A DNA stretch of 64,000 bases from Sphingobacterium griseoflavum (GTDB lineage: Bacteria; Bacteroidota; Bacteroidia; Sphingobacteriales; Sphingobacteriaceae). The notes under the pieces were generated by a model. That model saw only the letters and a program-made list of their open reading frames with translations, ran no database searches and was not told the DNA's origin. The stretch covers positions 62,001-126,000 of the forward strand of contig NZ_BNAF01000003.1 in assembly GCF_014653155.1 (NCBI RefSeq), written 5' to 3'. Shown piece by piece: positions 16,109 to 25,195 of the stretch; the first letter of the stretch is position 1, and each line of letters begins with the position of its first letter. A program made the position numbers and the translations under genes.

Positions 16109-18769
16109 TTGCGTTGCTCTTTTGTTATTTTTTTCCTTTTTTACTGTGCTGTTAGTTTTGCGCAGCAGCCCGCAATATGGGGCAGATTGGTCGACAGCAA
16201 GACTGGTCGTGCCATCCCATCGGCCAGCGTACGCATCACATCGGCCGACAGCAAGGTTGTGGCCTTCAAGGGTACGGATCGGACAGGGGCTTTTCATATC
16301 CCTTTTGCGAAAGACCGCGCCGGACATAAGCTAGAGGTGCATCATTTAGGCTATAAAAAATACAGTATTTCTTTGCAAGATGTCGTGGATAATTTTGTGA
16401 TTAGCCTAGAAGAGCAAGCTATATTGCTGGAAGACGTGGAGGTAAAGAGCAAACCTATGATTCGCCGGTTGGGTGATACCTTAGCCTATGACGTAGGTCA
16501 GTTTGCCCAGGAAGAGGATCGAAGTATTGGCGACGTCATTAAACGTCTTCCGGGCATGGAGATAACCGAAGCCGGTCGTATTAAGTATCAAGGAAAAGAG
16601 ATCTCAAATTTCTATATCGACGGCGACGATTTGTTGGATGACCGCTATGCATTGGGTACACGAACTATCCCACACAAAATGGTCAAAGACATACAGGTTC
16701 TTAATAACCACGAACACCTCAAGGTACTCAAAAACAAACGATTTACCGATCAAGTGGCCGTCAATCTGGTTATCAAGGCCGACGCCATGCTCAAGGCCAC
16801 GGCCGAGGCCAAGATCGGCGCCGGACTGCCGCGTCAATATGATGCCGAGGTGAACAACATGTTGTTCAATAAGAAGTATAAAATGTTGAATGTCCTAAGC
16901 GGTAACAATACAGGAATTGATCTTAGTAACGAACTAATTGGCTACAGCAGGGAAAACACATTGGCGCGCTTGGGAACCATGCCTATCAACAACTTGCTAT
17001 CGCTGGGTACGGTGGGTGTCCCACCGCTCGCCAAGCAGCATTATTTCTTCAACAATAGCGGCGCCATCAATACCAATAATCTTTTCAACCTGAAACGTAA
17101 TTGGCAATTGAAATCCAATATACAAGGGCTTTACAACCGCAGCAACCAAAATTTCAGTGGGCAAACAGACTTTTTCACGCCAACGGAAACTGTTTCCTTT
17201 TACGAAACACAAAAAAGCGAATTGGAGGAATTTATTGCAGCCATCCGCTTGTCAGCCAATAAAAATGTTGACAAAAAATTCATCAGCAACGCTTTGTCTT
17301 TGGAGTATGAAAAAGAAAACGACTGGGCCTCCATACGCAGCAACGAGCAGGAAATCGGTGTCACCCGCCAGCACCAGATACGTGGGATATCCAACCAACT
17401 GGAGTATGTCCCGGCATTAGCAAACGGGAAGGTGATACAACTAAATTGGTTTTTTAATTACGGATCGAAGCCGCAGGCGTTGAAGCTCCAGCCTGGAGTG
17501 TTCCCGGCCATACTGAATGAAGGCATCGCTTATGAGGAGACCATCCAACGACTGGATGTCCCCAATTTTTTTACCAGGCTCTCGTCGGGCTATCGCCTCC
17601 CGACAGGAGAAATAACCCAGTATTACGGCGTTAATATCAGTCGGGAAAGCCAACAGTTAAGTTCACACATCGAAATCGAACAAAATGGACTACGCCGTTC
17701 GGCGCTCCTTGACTCGGCGATCAATGCCATGGGTTGGCAGCGTAGCCAATATATGGCCCACGCAGAATATGGATGGAAGAAGAAGCGTTTGGAGCTAGTC
17801 CTTTCGCTACCCTTTGGCTACCAACGCACGACGTATAACGATCCAAACTACGGGTTGGATGAAAGCCAGGGACGATGGCTCTTGTTACCCAACTTCCGTA
17901 TGAAATACCAAGCTTGGCGGGAAGACGAAGTAGACTTCGGTTACAATTTCACGAACAATTTTGGCAACATACAGGATGTCTACCGTGGGGTCATCATCCA
18001 CAACTATCGGTCGCTGTCACAAAACACGGCTGAAATCAATGAAAGCAATACGCATACTGTGTCCTTCAACTATCGGTTAAACCGCACGTTCGACATGTTC
18101 TTTTCTCATGTTGGCCTGCAGTATAGCAAACAAAGGCGAGCGGCGATGCTATCGCAATTCGTTAACAACGACATCACGCAAACGGTACTGCTCCCGCTCC
18201 CCAACGATGTCCACAGCTACAACGCGCAAGTTGGTGTAGATAAATACGTGATACCTCTTTCCGGCACCCTTAAATTGAAAGCCACTTGGGCATATACGGA
18301 ATTTCAACAACTTTTCAACGACGCTTTGCTTCCTTTTCAAAACACAAGCTACGCGCTAGAACCACAATTGACCATCAAGCTATGGAAACGGATCGACTTT
18401 GCCTACCAAGGAAGCTTACAGTGGTCGGTATCCAAGCAGCGTGATTTTCCAGATTTTGAAAATAGCATCTTTTCGGCGACACAGCAGGTCGGCGTCCCAT
18501 TTTACCCTTTTAAAGGCGCTCTTCTGCGCGTTAGTGGCAGGCATCTTTACACACGTCAATCTGTACAAAGCTATTTCAATTATCTTTTTATAGATAGTTT
18601 TGCACGCTACCGTATCGCCAAATGGAAGACCGACTTAGCGCTTCAAATCACCAATTTAGCCAACATCAAAACTTTCCAAACCTACAGCATCTCCTCCAAC
18701 CAGCAAGCACAGAACAACTATGAGCTCCGGGGCCGAATGGCGATTTTAAAAGTTATCTTCGCGTTGTAA
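16109..18769 (+). CDS. Carboxypeptidase-regulatory-like, TonB-dependent-receptor-type outer-membrane protein
   Basis: An 886-residue outer-membrane barrel. It has a signal peptide (FVIFFLFYCAVSFAQQ), a carboxypeptidase-regulatory-like domain (about 25-110, with GRLVDSKTGRAIPSASVRI) and a degenerate plug (about 120-220, with IGDVIKRLPGMEI and GKEISNFYIDGDDLL). A long beta-barrel follows. It lacks the SusC signature and has no SusD partner; this is the shorter receptor class that follows GLPGLI genes. The only start that includes the signal peptide is TTG at 16109, four bases after the GLPGLI stop. Translation is therefore probably coupled to that gene. The substrate is unknown. Confidence 0.85.
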   Translation: MRCSFVIFFLFYCAVSFAQQPAIWGRLVDSKTGRAIPSASVRITSADSKVVAFKGTDRTGAFHIPFAKDRAGHKLEVHHLGYKKYSISLQDVVDNFVISLEEQAILLEDVEVKSKPMIRRLGDTLAYDVGQFAQEEDRSIGDVIKRLPGMEITEAGRIKYQGKEISNFYIDGDDLLDDRYALGTRTIPHKMVKDIQVLNNHEHLKVLKNKRFTDQVAVNLVIKADAMLKATAEAKIGAGLPRQYDAEVNNMLFNKKYKMLNVLSGNNTGIDLSNELIGYSRENTLARLGTMPINNLLSLGTVGVPPLAKQHYFFNNSGAINTNNLFNLKRNWQLKSNIQGLYNRSNQNFSGQTDFFTPTETVSFYETQKSELEEFIAAIRLSANKNVDKKFISNALSLEYEKENDWASIRSNEQEIGVTRQHQIRGISNQLEYVPALANGKVIQLNWFFNYGSKPQALKLQPGVFPAILNEGIAYEETIQRLDVPNFFTRLSSGYRLPTGEITQYYGVNISRESQQLSSHIEIEQNGLRRSALLDSAINAMGWQRSQYMAHAEYGWKKKRLELVLSLPFGYQRTTYNDPNYGLDESQGRWLLLPNFRMKYQAWREDEVDFGYNFTNNFGNIQDVYRGVIIHNYRSLSQNTAEINESNTHTVSFNYRLNRTFDMFFSHVGLQYSKQRRAAMLSQFVNNDITQTVLLPLPNDVHSYNAQVGVDKYVIPLSGTLKLKATWAYTEFQQLFNDALLPFQNTSYALEPQLTIKLWKRIDFAYQGSLQWSVSKQRDFPDFENSIFSATQQVGVPFYPFKGALLRVSGRHLYTRQSVQSYFNYLFIDSFARYRIAKWKTDLALQITNLANIKTFQTYSISSNQQAQNNYELRGRMAILKVIFAL

Positions 18770-18823
18770 ACGGCCTTCAAAATGCTAGCTAAATAACTTA
18801 AAAATAGAGAGCAAAATAGTAGT

Positions 18824-19390
18824 TTACACGATTAGCGAACCTCGAAAACCCCGCGCGCCGTAGTAAGAATCTGCACCATTATGGTAGGTAAACACTTGAC
18901 CGTAACGACGGTCGCAGAATAGTGCTCCTCCACGCTTTCTGATTTCGTCTGGGGTGGCTACCCAGCTCGACGTTTTCAAATCAAACTCTCCCAGCCCCTG
19001 CAGGAATCTGTAGTCATCCTCCGACAAGAGGTTCACGCCTATCTCCTTCGCCACATCCAACACACAGCTTTCCGGCTTATTGGCCTTTCGCGCATCCAGC
19101 GCTGCACGATCGTAACACAAACTACGGCGTCCCTTCGGACTTTCGGCCGAACAGTCGTAAAAAATAAATGCTCCACTAGCGGCATCTTTTCCCACGACAT
19201 CGGGCTCCCCTTCGGTGTGTTCCATCCTCCATAGCACGGCCAGCTGTGCCGGAGAGGCCTCCAAGCGTTTGACGACATCGCTCCAAAGCAGGCCGGCGTG
19301 CCGCTCCATATGTTGATGGAAGCGGTCTTCCAAAAGTGTTAATAGTTCGGCTAATTGCGCTGCATGCGGCGCGGTGTTCGTGTTTTTCAT
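18824..19390 (-). CDS. DUF4256 domain-containing protein
   Basis: A 188-residue cytoplasmic protein matching DUF4256 over its full length: GEPDVVGKD, FYDCSAESPKGRRSLCYDR, TSSWVATPDEIRKRGGALFCDRRYG and YHNGADSYYGARGFRGSL. The family is strongly conserved across Bacteria but uncharacterised. I chose the ATG at 19390 because the open frame upstream to 19453 overlaps the promoter box. It appears to be transcribed alone. The conserved Cys, Asp and Arg residues hint at an enzyme, but no reaction can be assigned. Confidence 0.88.
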   Translation of the reverse strand: MKNTNTAPHAAQLAELLTLLEDRFHQHMERHAGLLWSDVVKRLEASPAQLAVLWRMEHTEGEPDVVGKDAASGAFIFYDCSAESPKGRRSLCYDRAALDARKANKPESCVLDVAKEIGVNLLSEDDYRFLQGLGEFDLKTSSWVATPDEIRKRGGALFCDRRYGQVFTYHNGADSYYGARGFRGSLIV

Positions 19391-19450
19391 AGTATCCAAG
19401 TTTAGTGTGAGGCAGTATTGCGGATGATACCGCCAACTGATCGTTACGAA

Positions 19451-19479
19451 CAAAGTTAATTATTCTCGGACTATTTCAA
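19451..19479 (-). promoter_or_regulatory. Promoter of the DUF4256 gene (TTG-18-TAACTTTG)
   Basis: The -7 box TAACTTTG (19451-19458) and the -33 TTG (19477-19479) on the minus strand, 18 bases apart. Confidence 0.65.
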
Positions 19480-19533
19480 CACCCTATGCAGTAATGATTA
19501 ACAGTTGCCTTTTCTGACGCACTGTATTCAGCC

Positions 19534-19626
19534 TACCTTTGCGTGCGCCTTAACGGCCACAATAGTTTTCTGCAGTGAAGTTGGCAGTAGGCAGGAAACC
19601 CATCGGGAACAGGATAGCCGGATTAA
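19534..19626 (+). other. Promoter-like box and possible structured leader upstream of the M60-like gene
   Basis: A TACCTTTG box (19534-19541) is followed by a segment that can fold. The outer helix pairs TTAACGGC (19550-19557) with GCCG and TTAA (19617-19626, two-base bulge). Inside are a 9-bp arm with one G-U pair (19565-19573 with 19591-19599) and a tiny CCC/GGG hairpin. The -33 spacing (26 bases) is poor. It could be a 5' leader of the metallopeptidase mRNA. No known riboswitch core was recognised. Confidence 0.3.
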
Positions 19627-19668
19627 CCAAATAAATAAACAGACATCTCCATCGTTTTCGTAATTAAC

Positions 19669-19713
19669 ACAAACGATTGCGTTAAACACACCTAATTTTA
19701 ACGCAATGATTGC
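19669..19713. promoter_or_regulatory. Tandem LacI-type operator-like sites upstream of the M60-like gene
   Basis: Two related sites, CAAACGATTGCGTT (from 19670) and ACGCAATGATTGC (19701-19713), with centres about 33 bases or three helical turns apart. Each half matches the ACGCAA half-site known from LacI/PurR-family operators. They lie 100-145 bases before the ATG at 19813. Confidence 0.45.
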
Positions 19714-19812
19714 ACGTAAATTTATTACATAAAATAGAACAGACACCTACACCATTCCGCCCCGGATAGATCAACCGCTAACCCAAAAAATTTATAAACA
19801 TTAAATAAACAC

Positions 19813-21189
19813 ATGATGAAAACGAAACATTTGAACAAACTTAAAAATCGGGAGTTAGGCACGATCCTTCTTACCTCCCTTTTCATTCTTGTCACGTTGG
19901 CAAGTTGCGAACGGGATTTTGCAAATATGGGCACGGATGACGCAAATAGGCTTTCCACGCTGGAAGTGCAGGACGCAATAAGCCTACAAAACGATAATAG
20001 TTTATGGCACTTCACAGAAAAACCATTGGCCACGACAGAGCAAGGACGACTGAAAACCTCTTTACGTGCGGCAGATTTTGACCCAGTAGGTTTACGCGCC
20101 ACGGCCAACAGCGCCATCACGGTTGTTGTTACCCACCATTCTATATCCAGCACGATACCGCAGCTCATCGTAGGATCTTATGACCGGGAGACGGTGAGCG
20201 TGCATAACCTCGTATCCGGAGTTAACGTCATCACCCCCACGCACAGTGGCGATTTGTACGTGCGATATGCAAGCTCCAATCCGGGAAGTGGTAGGATCAG
20301 TGTGTCCTTTTCTGCCGGTGTACATCAGATCCCGATGTATATTTTAGGAAAAACCACCCATCAAGCATGGCTGGATATGCTCGCTACCGATACCACCTCA
20401 CCCAATGTGATACTGGTCGGCAATCGCTACTTCAGCACGGTATCAAAAAGTAAAGCCATCGAGTTCAAAGATGAAGATCAAGATGCGGTAATCAGCACGA
20501 TTGATACAACACTATGGTCGATGAGTAATTTTTCGGGTTTGGACGGTAGCAGCACACAGCATGCAGACCGAAAATTAAAGATTATGGTAACGGAGCGCCC
20601 CAGCGGCTATATGGATGCTACGGAATTCCGTGTTCGCATCGTGAGCACACAAATAAATCGCGTCCTTCAGCTCTCATCGGTACAGACAAATGGCTGGGGG
20701 CTGTACCATGAGTTCGGTCATCACCACCAGATGCATCAATGGACCTGGAACTCCGTTGTTGGGGAGGTCGTTGTGAACAACTATACATTAGCCGCCCGTC
20801 GATTGGTGCAGCCGAATGCTCCCGGCCTAAGCGCCGCACAATGGAATGCCGTTACCAATTACCTTGCTCGGCCGGATAACACGCGAATTTATGAATCTTC
20901 AGCAGCAAGTCTGATCACCCGCTTGGCCGCGTTTTACCAACTGTACTTGGCTTTCGGAGATGATTTCTATCAACGGTTCCACCAACTGTACAGGACGAGC
21001 TCTTTTTCCACGCCAAATGATCAAGCAGAAAAAGAGCTTTTCATGATCAATGCATCCAAAGTAAGTGGATATGATTTGTCCGTATTCTTTAAAAAATGGG
21101 GATTTACGGCTCCCCAGTCTGTGTATGATGATATGGCTGCGCTCGGTTTGCCGGCACCAGCGACAGACCTCACCCTGTTGAGGGATTAA
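19813..21189 (+). CDS. Secreted M60-like zinc metallopeptidase lipoprotein
   Basis: A 458-residue lipoprotein (signal ending in TLASC) of the M60/enhancin-like group. The zinc-binding HExxH is at His299-Glu300-Phe-Gly-His303, and a downstream Glu318 fits the HExxH-x(8-28)-E pattern that defines M60-like enzymes. NGWGLYHEFGHHHQ and the following Trp-rich segment are typical. Known members cleave mucin-type glycoproteins or other glycosylated host proteins, so a secreted protease acting on glycoproteins is the likely role. An N-terminal beta-sandwich-like region (about 100-190) precedes the catalytic domain. Start is ATG 19813 or 19816. No SusC/SusD gene is next to it. The LacI-type sites upstream suggest carbohydrate-linked control. 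Confidence 0.82.
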   Translation: MMKTKHLNKLKNRELGTILLTSLFILVTLASCERDFANMGTDDANRLSTLEVQDAISLQNDNSLWHFTEKPLATTEQGRLKTSLRAADFDPVGLRATANSAITVVVTHHSISSTIPQLIVGSYDRETVSVHNLVSGVNVITPTHSGDLYVRYASSNPGSGRISVSFSAGVHQIPMYILGKTTHQAWLDMLATDTTSPNVILVGNRYFSTVSKSKAIEFKDEDQDAVISTIDTTLWSMSNFSGLDGSSTQHADRKLKIMVTERPSGYMDATEFRVRIVSTQINRVLQLSSVQTNGWGLYHEFGHHHQMHQWTWNSVVGEVVVNNYTLAARRLVQPNAPGLSAAQWNAVTNYLARPDNTRIYESSAASLITRLAAFYQLYLAFGDDFYQRFHQLYRTSSFSTPNDQAEKELFMINASKVSGYDLSVFFKKWGFTAPQSVYDDMAALGLPAPATDLTLLRD

Positions 21190-21222
21190 CCCTACGGAAA
21201 AACGAAAAGCACAAAAAACCTG

Positions 21223-21250
21223 TACGGCGCCATCTCGCGATGGCGCCGTA
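21223..21250 (+). terminator. Terminator-like hairpin after the M60-like gene
   Basis: A perfect 12-bp GC-rich stem (21223-21234 with 21239-21250) and a TCGC tetraloop, 34 bases after the stop. Only a weak U-tract (ATTTTA) follows. Confidence 0.65.
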
Positions 21251-21312
21251 CTCGATTTTACGCGGTATACCGCTGTCTACTCTGCCGAAATTTGCAAACA
21301 AAGAGGGCACGC

Positions 21313-22302
21313 TTACGCGTAAGGGCTCTTTGCTTCGTTGACTTTTCTTTTATTAGCAAGAAATGCCCCTAAAATAGCACATCCTGCGCCAAAAAGTAGG
21401 GCAAAAAATGCCCAAATCGCTCCTCGTCCGACCGCATCAGACATCTGCTCGCCAACTTCTTCTGCTTTCTCTCCCGCCGCTCTTAATCGTTCTTTCACAT
21501 CTTCGGCTGCCTCTACCCAATTTTCGACAATCTGCCGCGACTCTACCTTGGATTTGCCCGATCGTGCAGCCACCACATTGGCCAAAGCATCCTGATCTGC
21601 CTCGGATAGTACACCTTCTTTTAAATTGAACAAGCGATCCACAACGGCTTGGATCTCCTCGCCGGTTTGCGTTGGATCTGCTGCAATTTTGCGTCCCGCA
21701 CCTTCCATTCGATCCTGACCCTCCTCCAAGGTTCCTTCCAAATTTTCCGGTTGCAATTCTTCTTTATCTGTTTGTCGCAGCACGAGCTTGACTTCTTCCT
21801 TCAACGATTTGAAACTATCCGCATCCAATCCCAAATGATTGCCCACAACATCTTTCACGTCTGGCGCAACGTCTTTTATCACACTGCCCGTAGCGTTAAG
21901 CGTTTTTCCCAGCAACTGCCCCATACTGTTCATGATGCTTGTCAATGAAGCCGTCACGAAATAAAAGCTGAATAAGCTGAATACCGCCCAAACGACGGCG
22001 CCATGTAGCATATTATCCATCTTGTTAACTGCCGTGTTTAGCCAACCTCCTATCCAGCCGCCGGCAAACAGCGACAACAACATCGAGATTACCCACCACA
22101 ACGTTACTCCTGTGCCAAATCCACTAAAAGGACTGGCATCACTTGTTGGAGAAAAATTAACTAAACCGATTCCAACTCCTAATAATGTCAATAGAAGTTG
22201 TATGACAACCGCCATGATAACGCCACATAAGATGGCTCCCCAAGAAAACCGGCTTGATTTCCCGGCGACAATTAACTCGCGTGAGTCGATGTTCTTTTGC
22301 AT
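21313..22302 (-). CDS. Multi-pass membrane protein of unknown function
   Basis: A 329-residue inner-membrane protein. Three Gly-rich membrane helices lie in the first 125 residues (about 20-48, 66-88, 100-124; GVGIGLVNF, FAGGWIGGWLN). A long acidic/charged soluble region with helical, coiled-coil-like sequence follows (about 140-295, with LEGTLEEGQDRMEGAGRKI). A last helix spans about 303-322, before a short basic tail. Similar proteins in Bacteroidota are annotated only as hypothetical. The amphipathic C-terminal half suggests a stress- or envelope-related role, but that is a guess. Confidence 0.7.
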   Translation of the reverse strand: MQKNIDSRELIVAGKSSRFSWGAILCGVIMAVVIQLLLTLLGVGIGLVNFSPTSDASPFSGFGTGVTLWWVISMLLSLFAGGWIGGWLNTAVNKMDNMLHGAVVWAVFSLFSFYFVTASLTSIMNSMGQLLGKTLNATGSVIKDVAPDVKDVVGNHLGLDADSFKSLKEEVKLVLRQTDKEELQPENLEGTLEEGQDRMEGAGRKIAADPTQTGEEIQAVVDRLFNLKEGVLSEADQDALANVVAARSGKSKVESRQIVENWVEAAEDVKERLRAAGEKAEEVGEQMSDAVGRGAIWAFFALLFGAGCAILGAFLANKRKVNEAKSPYA

Positions 22303-22620
22303 AAAATTAATTTTAAATGTAAACCCTCAATAAATAGCAATCGATCTGCAACCTTATAATGTCACAAGACGAACATTTGTTTTTATTTTTTTTATTAAAA
22401 GTTCTTTTACACTAAGAACGCCTGTTAAAAAAATCAGAAAATTTAAAAAAATATCCCATAGAGAAATAATTGTCAACACGACACTTGTGAGCTATTTTGC
22501 ATGAATAACGATACATACTGCACGGCGGTCGTGGTACAAACTTGCGTTTCAGCAAAAAAAGGCGGCTCCACAAAACACCAAATGTCCTAGGTAATTTTTG
22601 CTACATATTGTGACCCAAGT
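22303..22620. other. Intergenic region, no gene seen
   Basis: AT-rich and non-coding in my reading. A partial CG-centred site GCAATCGATC lies at 22337-22346, upstream of the membrane protein gene. I see no TAnnTTTG promoter box on the minus strand and no clear terminator for the glycerophosphodiesterase gene. Confidence 0.4.
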
Positions 22621-23571
22621 TTACCGTCGCCACCCTTTTTCTTTCAGGTAGTGTATGAGTGCCTGCGGGCGATCTGTTTGTATTAAGTCGGCTCCATGCC
22701 GAATGACCCAGCCCCAATGCGCATCTGGATCGTCGATAGCGAGATCATCCTGATGACCAGCGCAAAGTTCTGCCCATAATGTATTTACCCAAACGGCTAT
22801 CCCTTCGCGATTGAGCAATTTGATAACGTCAAATACAGGCGACTCTTCTTTGTTATAGATAACTTCAAATGCTACAGGCCGATAGGCCAGCACAAAATCC
22901 TGCACAAATTGCATGGGAGTAGTTGTATCTTCGGTATCGTAGATATGGTAATCCTTCGGCCACACCATCGGCATGTAGGTGATACTATCAACCAACGCAC
23001 CGATGCTTTGCCGAAGTTCTCCAACCGATTGATTTCCTTTAAAAATGGCCTGTTTAATGGCCCCGGTTTCTTTCAACAAATGATAGACCTGAGGCATATC
23101 TTGCCAAGCTTTATCGAGGTTGACCAAAATGGGCTTACCCTTTACGAAGGACATCATCTCACGGAGCGTCGGGACGCGGTGCTGTGTTGGCATCCCTGCT
23201 CCGTTTTTAAGAAAAACCCGTCGTATGGAGTCCAAATGCAGATCTGCGATCTTGCCCTTACCCGTTGTTGTTCTGTCGATTGTTTTGTCATGCATCACGA
23301 TCAATTCTCCATCGGCCGTGCGCTGCACATCGATCTCCACAATTTCGACCCCCATCTTTAACACATTCTCCACCGCCCGTATGGAATTTTCCGGCGCATT
23401 TCTCCAATCCCCGCGATGCGCCACGACCAATACATGGGTAGAATCCGGTGTTTTTAAAGCCGCTAAAATTTCTTCAGGATTTTTAAAGATGGATTGTGCA
23501 AACGAAGGCAAGATGAAAGCCATACCGAGAACAAGGAGTAAGCCAGCTTTCTTATGATTATTTTTTTTCAT
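22621..23571 (-). CDS. Secreted glycerophosphodiester phosphodiesterase family protein
   Basis: A 316-residue periplasmic enzyme that hydrolyses glycerophosphodiesters to glycerol 3-phosphate and an alcohol. It has a signal peptide (LLLVLGMAFILPSFAQ) and the GDPD TIM-barrel motifs: HRG (His52-Arg53), NAPEN (Glu61), EIVEIDVQ (Glu79, Asp81) and the second catalytic His in MHDKTIDRTTTG (His94). The catalytic set is complete. It follows SusD of locus 2 by about 150 bases on the same strand. The transporter may therefore import a glycerophosphodiester or a polymer that yields one. Some family members act on other cyclic or sugar phosphodiesters. Confidence 0.9.
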   Translation of the reverse strand: MKKNNHKKAGLLLVLGMAFILPSFAQSIFKNPEEILAALKTPDSTHVLVVAHRGDWRNAPENSIRAVENVLKMGVEIVEIDVQRTADGELIVMHDKTIDRTTTGKGKIADLHLDSIRRVFLKNGAGMPTQHRVPTLREMMSFVKGKPILVNLDKAWQDMPQVYHLLKETGAIKQAIFKGNQSVGELRQSIGALVDSITYMPMVWPKDYHIYDTEDTTTPMQFVQDFVLAYRPVAFEVIYNKEESPVFDVIKLLNREGIAVWVNTLWAELCAGHQDDLAIDDPDAHWGWVIRHGADLIQTDRPQALIHYLKEKGWRR

Positions 23572-23687
23572 GTATATATTTTTTAAAGATGCAACGATGA
23601 CCTTTTTATCCAGGCCGAATGTAGACCACGCCTATCGTTCATCATCAATGGTAGTGAATCATCGTTCTGGCATTCGCAACAGTAACG

Positions 23688-23713
23688 CATTACAGACATG
23701 ATCGTCCGTAACG
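23688..23713. repeat. Hairpin between SusD and the phosphodiesterase gene
   Basis: A 10-bp stem with two G-U pairs (23688-23697 with 23704-23713) and a 6-base loop, without a U-run. It could reduce read-through from SusD into the phosphodiesterase gene. Confidence 0.35.
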
Positions 23714-23722
23714 CGTTAAATG

Positions 23723-25165
23723 TTAATTATACCCTATATTTTGTATGGTCGCGGGGTCTGCATTGATTTGGCTTTGCGGAATGGGCTGCACCAAATGATT
23801 TTCATTGATACGGATCGTTTGGTATCCCGGCGTTCGCTCAAAATAAGCATTCATCACCTCGACAGCTTGGTCGGTGCGGATCAAATCAAACCAGCGATGT
23901 CCTTCTCCCACAAATTCCAAACGGCGCTCAAGCGATATGGCATCGCGCAATGCTGCTTGACCCACCGTCGTGGTCGGACTAGTCAGCCCTGCACGTGTGC
24001 GCACCATATCGAGGTATTCCATAGCACGTGTTGGATTTCTATTCGGAGCCTCGTTATAGCACTCGGCCAACATCAGCAATACGTCGGGATAGCGCAACAC
24101 GGCGACATGGCTACCACCATCCACCGGATCAATCGACGTCTGTCTAAACTTACGGCTAAACACCACGCCATTGTTTCTAACAGCAACGTAGGCCTGTCTA
24201 CGCCGATCCTGTTGACTGTACAACTGGTACATCTCGCGTGTGGGCAAGTTATGTCCCTTTGCACCACCTACCGATCCCGACGGACTGAACAGCTGAAACG
24301 CCGAACTACCTTCGGTATTTCCATTTACACCCGAAGCAAACTGTACGCTGAATACCATCTCTTGGTTATTTTTGTTTGCTGGATCGAAAACAGCCTCCGG
24401 ATCGGGAAGTAAGACATAGCCCAATGGCAGCACCTGATTTAAGGCTGCGATAGCCTCGTCATAACGCTTTAGTGTCAGATAAACCTTTCCCTGCAGCGTC
24501 AGTGCTGCACCCAACGCTACCCTTCCGGGACGGTCTGGAGCTTGCGGCAACAAAGCTACACTCTCCGCTAGATCCGAAAGAATCTGCCGGTAAACCTCCG
24601 CCCGCGGAGTGCGACCTTGACCGAAATATGCGTTAACATCGGTTGTTTCATGAACCACCAACGGCACATCGCCAAATACCCGCACGAGATTAAAATAAGA
24701 TAGCGCTCGAATAAAAAGAATCTCGCCTCGACGGTGATTTTTTACCGTCTCATCCATCTCCACGGCAGGTATCCGATTCAGGATGACATTGCATTGCTGG
24801 ATGCCGCGGTAAGCGTGTGTCCAGGCACTATCCAGCACAGTGTTCAGCGCGATGCTGCTAAAAAGATCCAGCTGTCCATAATTTCCGCCGTCATTTGCTG
24901 GAACTTCACTATAGGTATTATCGGATGGGATTTCCCCAAGCACAATAAGACCACTTCCATATTGCCCCTGCCGCTGCAGCAAACCGTAGGCGCCATTGAC
25001 ACCCGCATCTATTTGCGCTTCATTATTATAGAAGTTGGTTAGCGTCCGTTGTGTGACCGGCACCAAATCAAGCACATTTTCTGAACAGGCAGCAAACAAA
25101 ATCAGCGTAAATGAAAGAAATGACAGGGTGAGCCATTTGTAAACATATTTTTTTTTCATCATCAT
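23723..25165 (-). CDS. SusD/RagB-family nutrient-binding lipoprotein (locus 2)
   Basis: A 480-residue surface lipoprotein, with a signal ending at Cys27 (LILFAAC). SusD features are present: an N-terminal helix bundle (TLTNFYNNEAQIDAGVNGAYG), TPR-like ALSYFNLVRVFGDVPLV, and the C-terminal YPDVLLMLAECYNEA and RRLEFVGEGHRWFDLIR. The frame starts at 25189, but the run of three ATGs at 25159-25165 gives the usual Met-Lys-Lys-Lys signal; any of the three could be used. It follows SusC by about 30 bases. The ligand is unknown; the phosphodiesterase gene downstream is the best clue. Confidence 0.93.
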   Translation of the reverse strand: MMMKKKYVYKWLTLSFLSFTLILFAACSENVLDLVPVTQRTLTNFYNNEAQIDAGVNGAYGLLQRQGQYGSGLIVLGEIPSDNTYSEVPANDGGNYGQLDLFSSIALNTVLDSAWTHAYRGIQQCNVILNRIPAVEMDETVKNHRRGEILFIRALSYFNLVRVFGDVPLVVHETTDVNAYFGQGRTPRAEVYRQILSDLAESVALLPQAPDRPGRVALGAALTLQGKVYLTLKRYDEAIAALNQVLPLGYVLLPDPEAVFDPANKNNQEMVFSVQFASGVNGNTEGSSAFQLFSPSGSVGGAKGHNLPTREMYQLYSQQDRRRQAYVAVRNNGVVFSRKFRQTSIDPVDGGSHVAVLRYPDVLLMLAECYNEAPNRNPTRAMEYLDMVRTRAGLTSPTTTVGQAALRDAISLERRLEFVGEGHRWFDLIRTDQAVEVMNAYFERTPGYQTIRINENHLVQPIPQSQINADPATIQNIGYN

Positions 25166-25195
25166 ATCATTAAGTATTACCATCGTCAAGATTCG

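Noticed and set aside
19534..19626. Cobalamin (or other known) riboswitch before the M60-like gene
   Set aside because: GGCAGGAAACC recalls part of the B12 box, but the segment is far too short and lacks the conserved cobalamin core; TPP, SAM and c-di-GMP cores were also not found.
23720..24412. Plus-strand open frame of 230 codons
   Set aside because: It is antisense to the SusD gene of locus 2, has His/Arg-rich composition and no recognisable domain.
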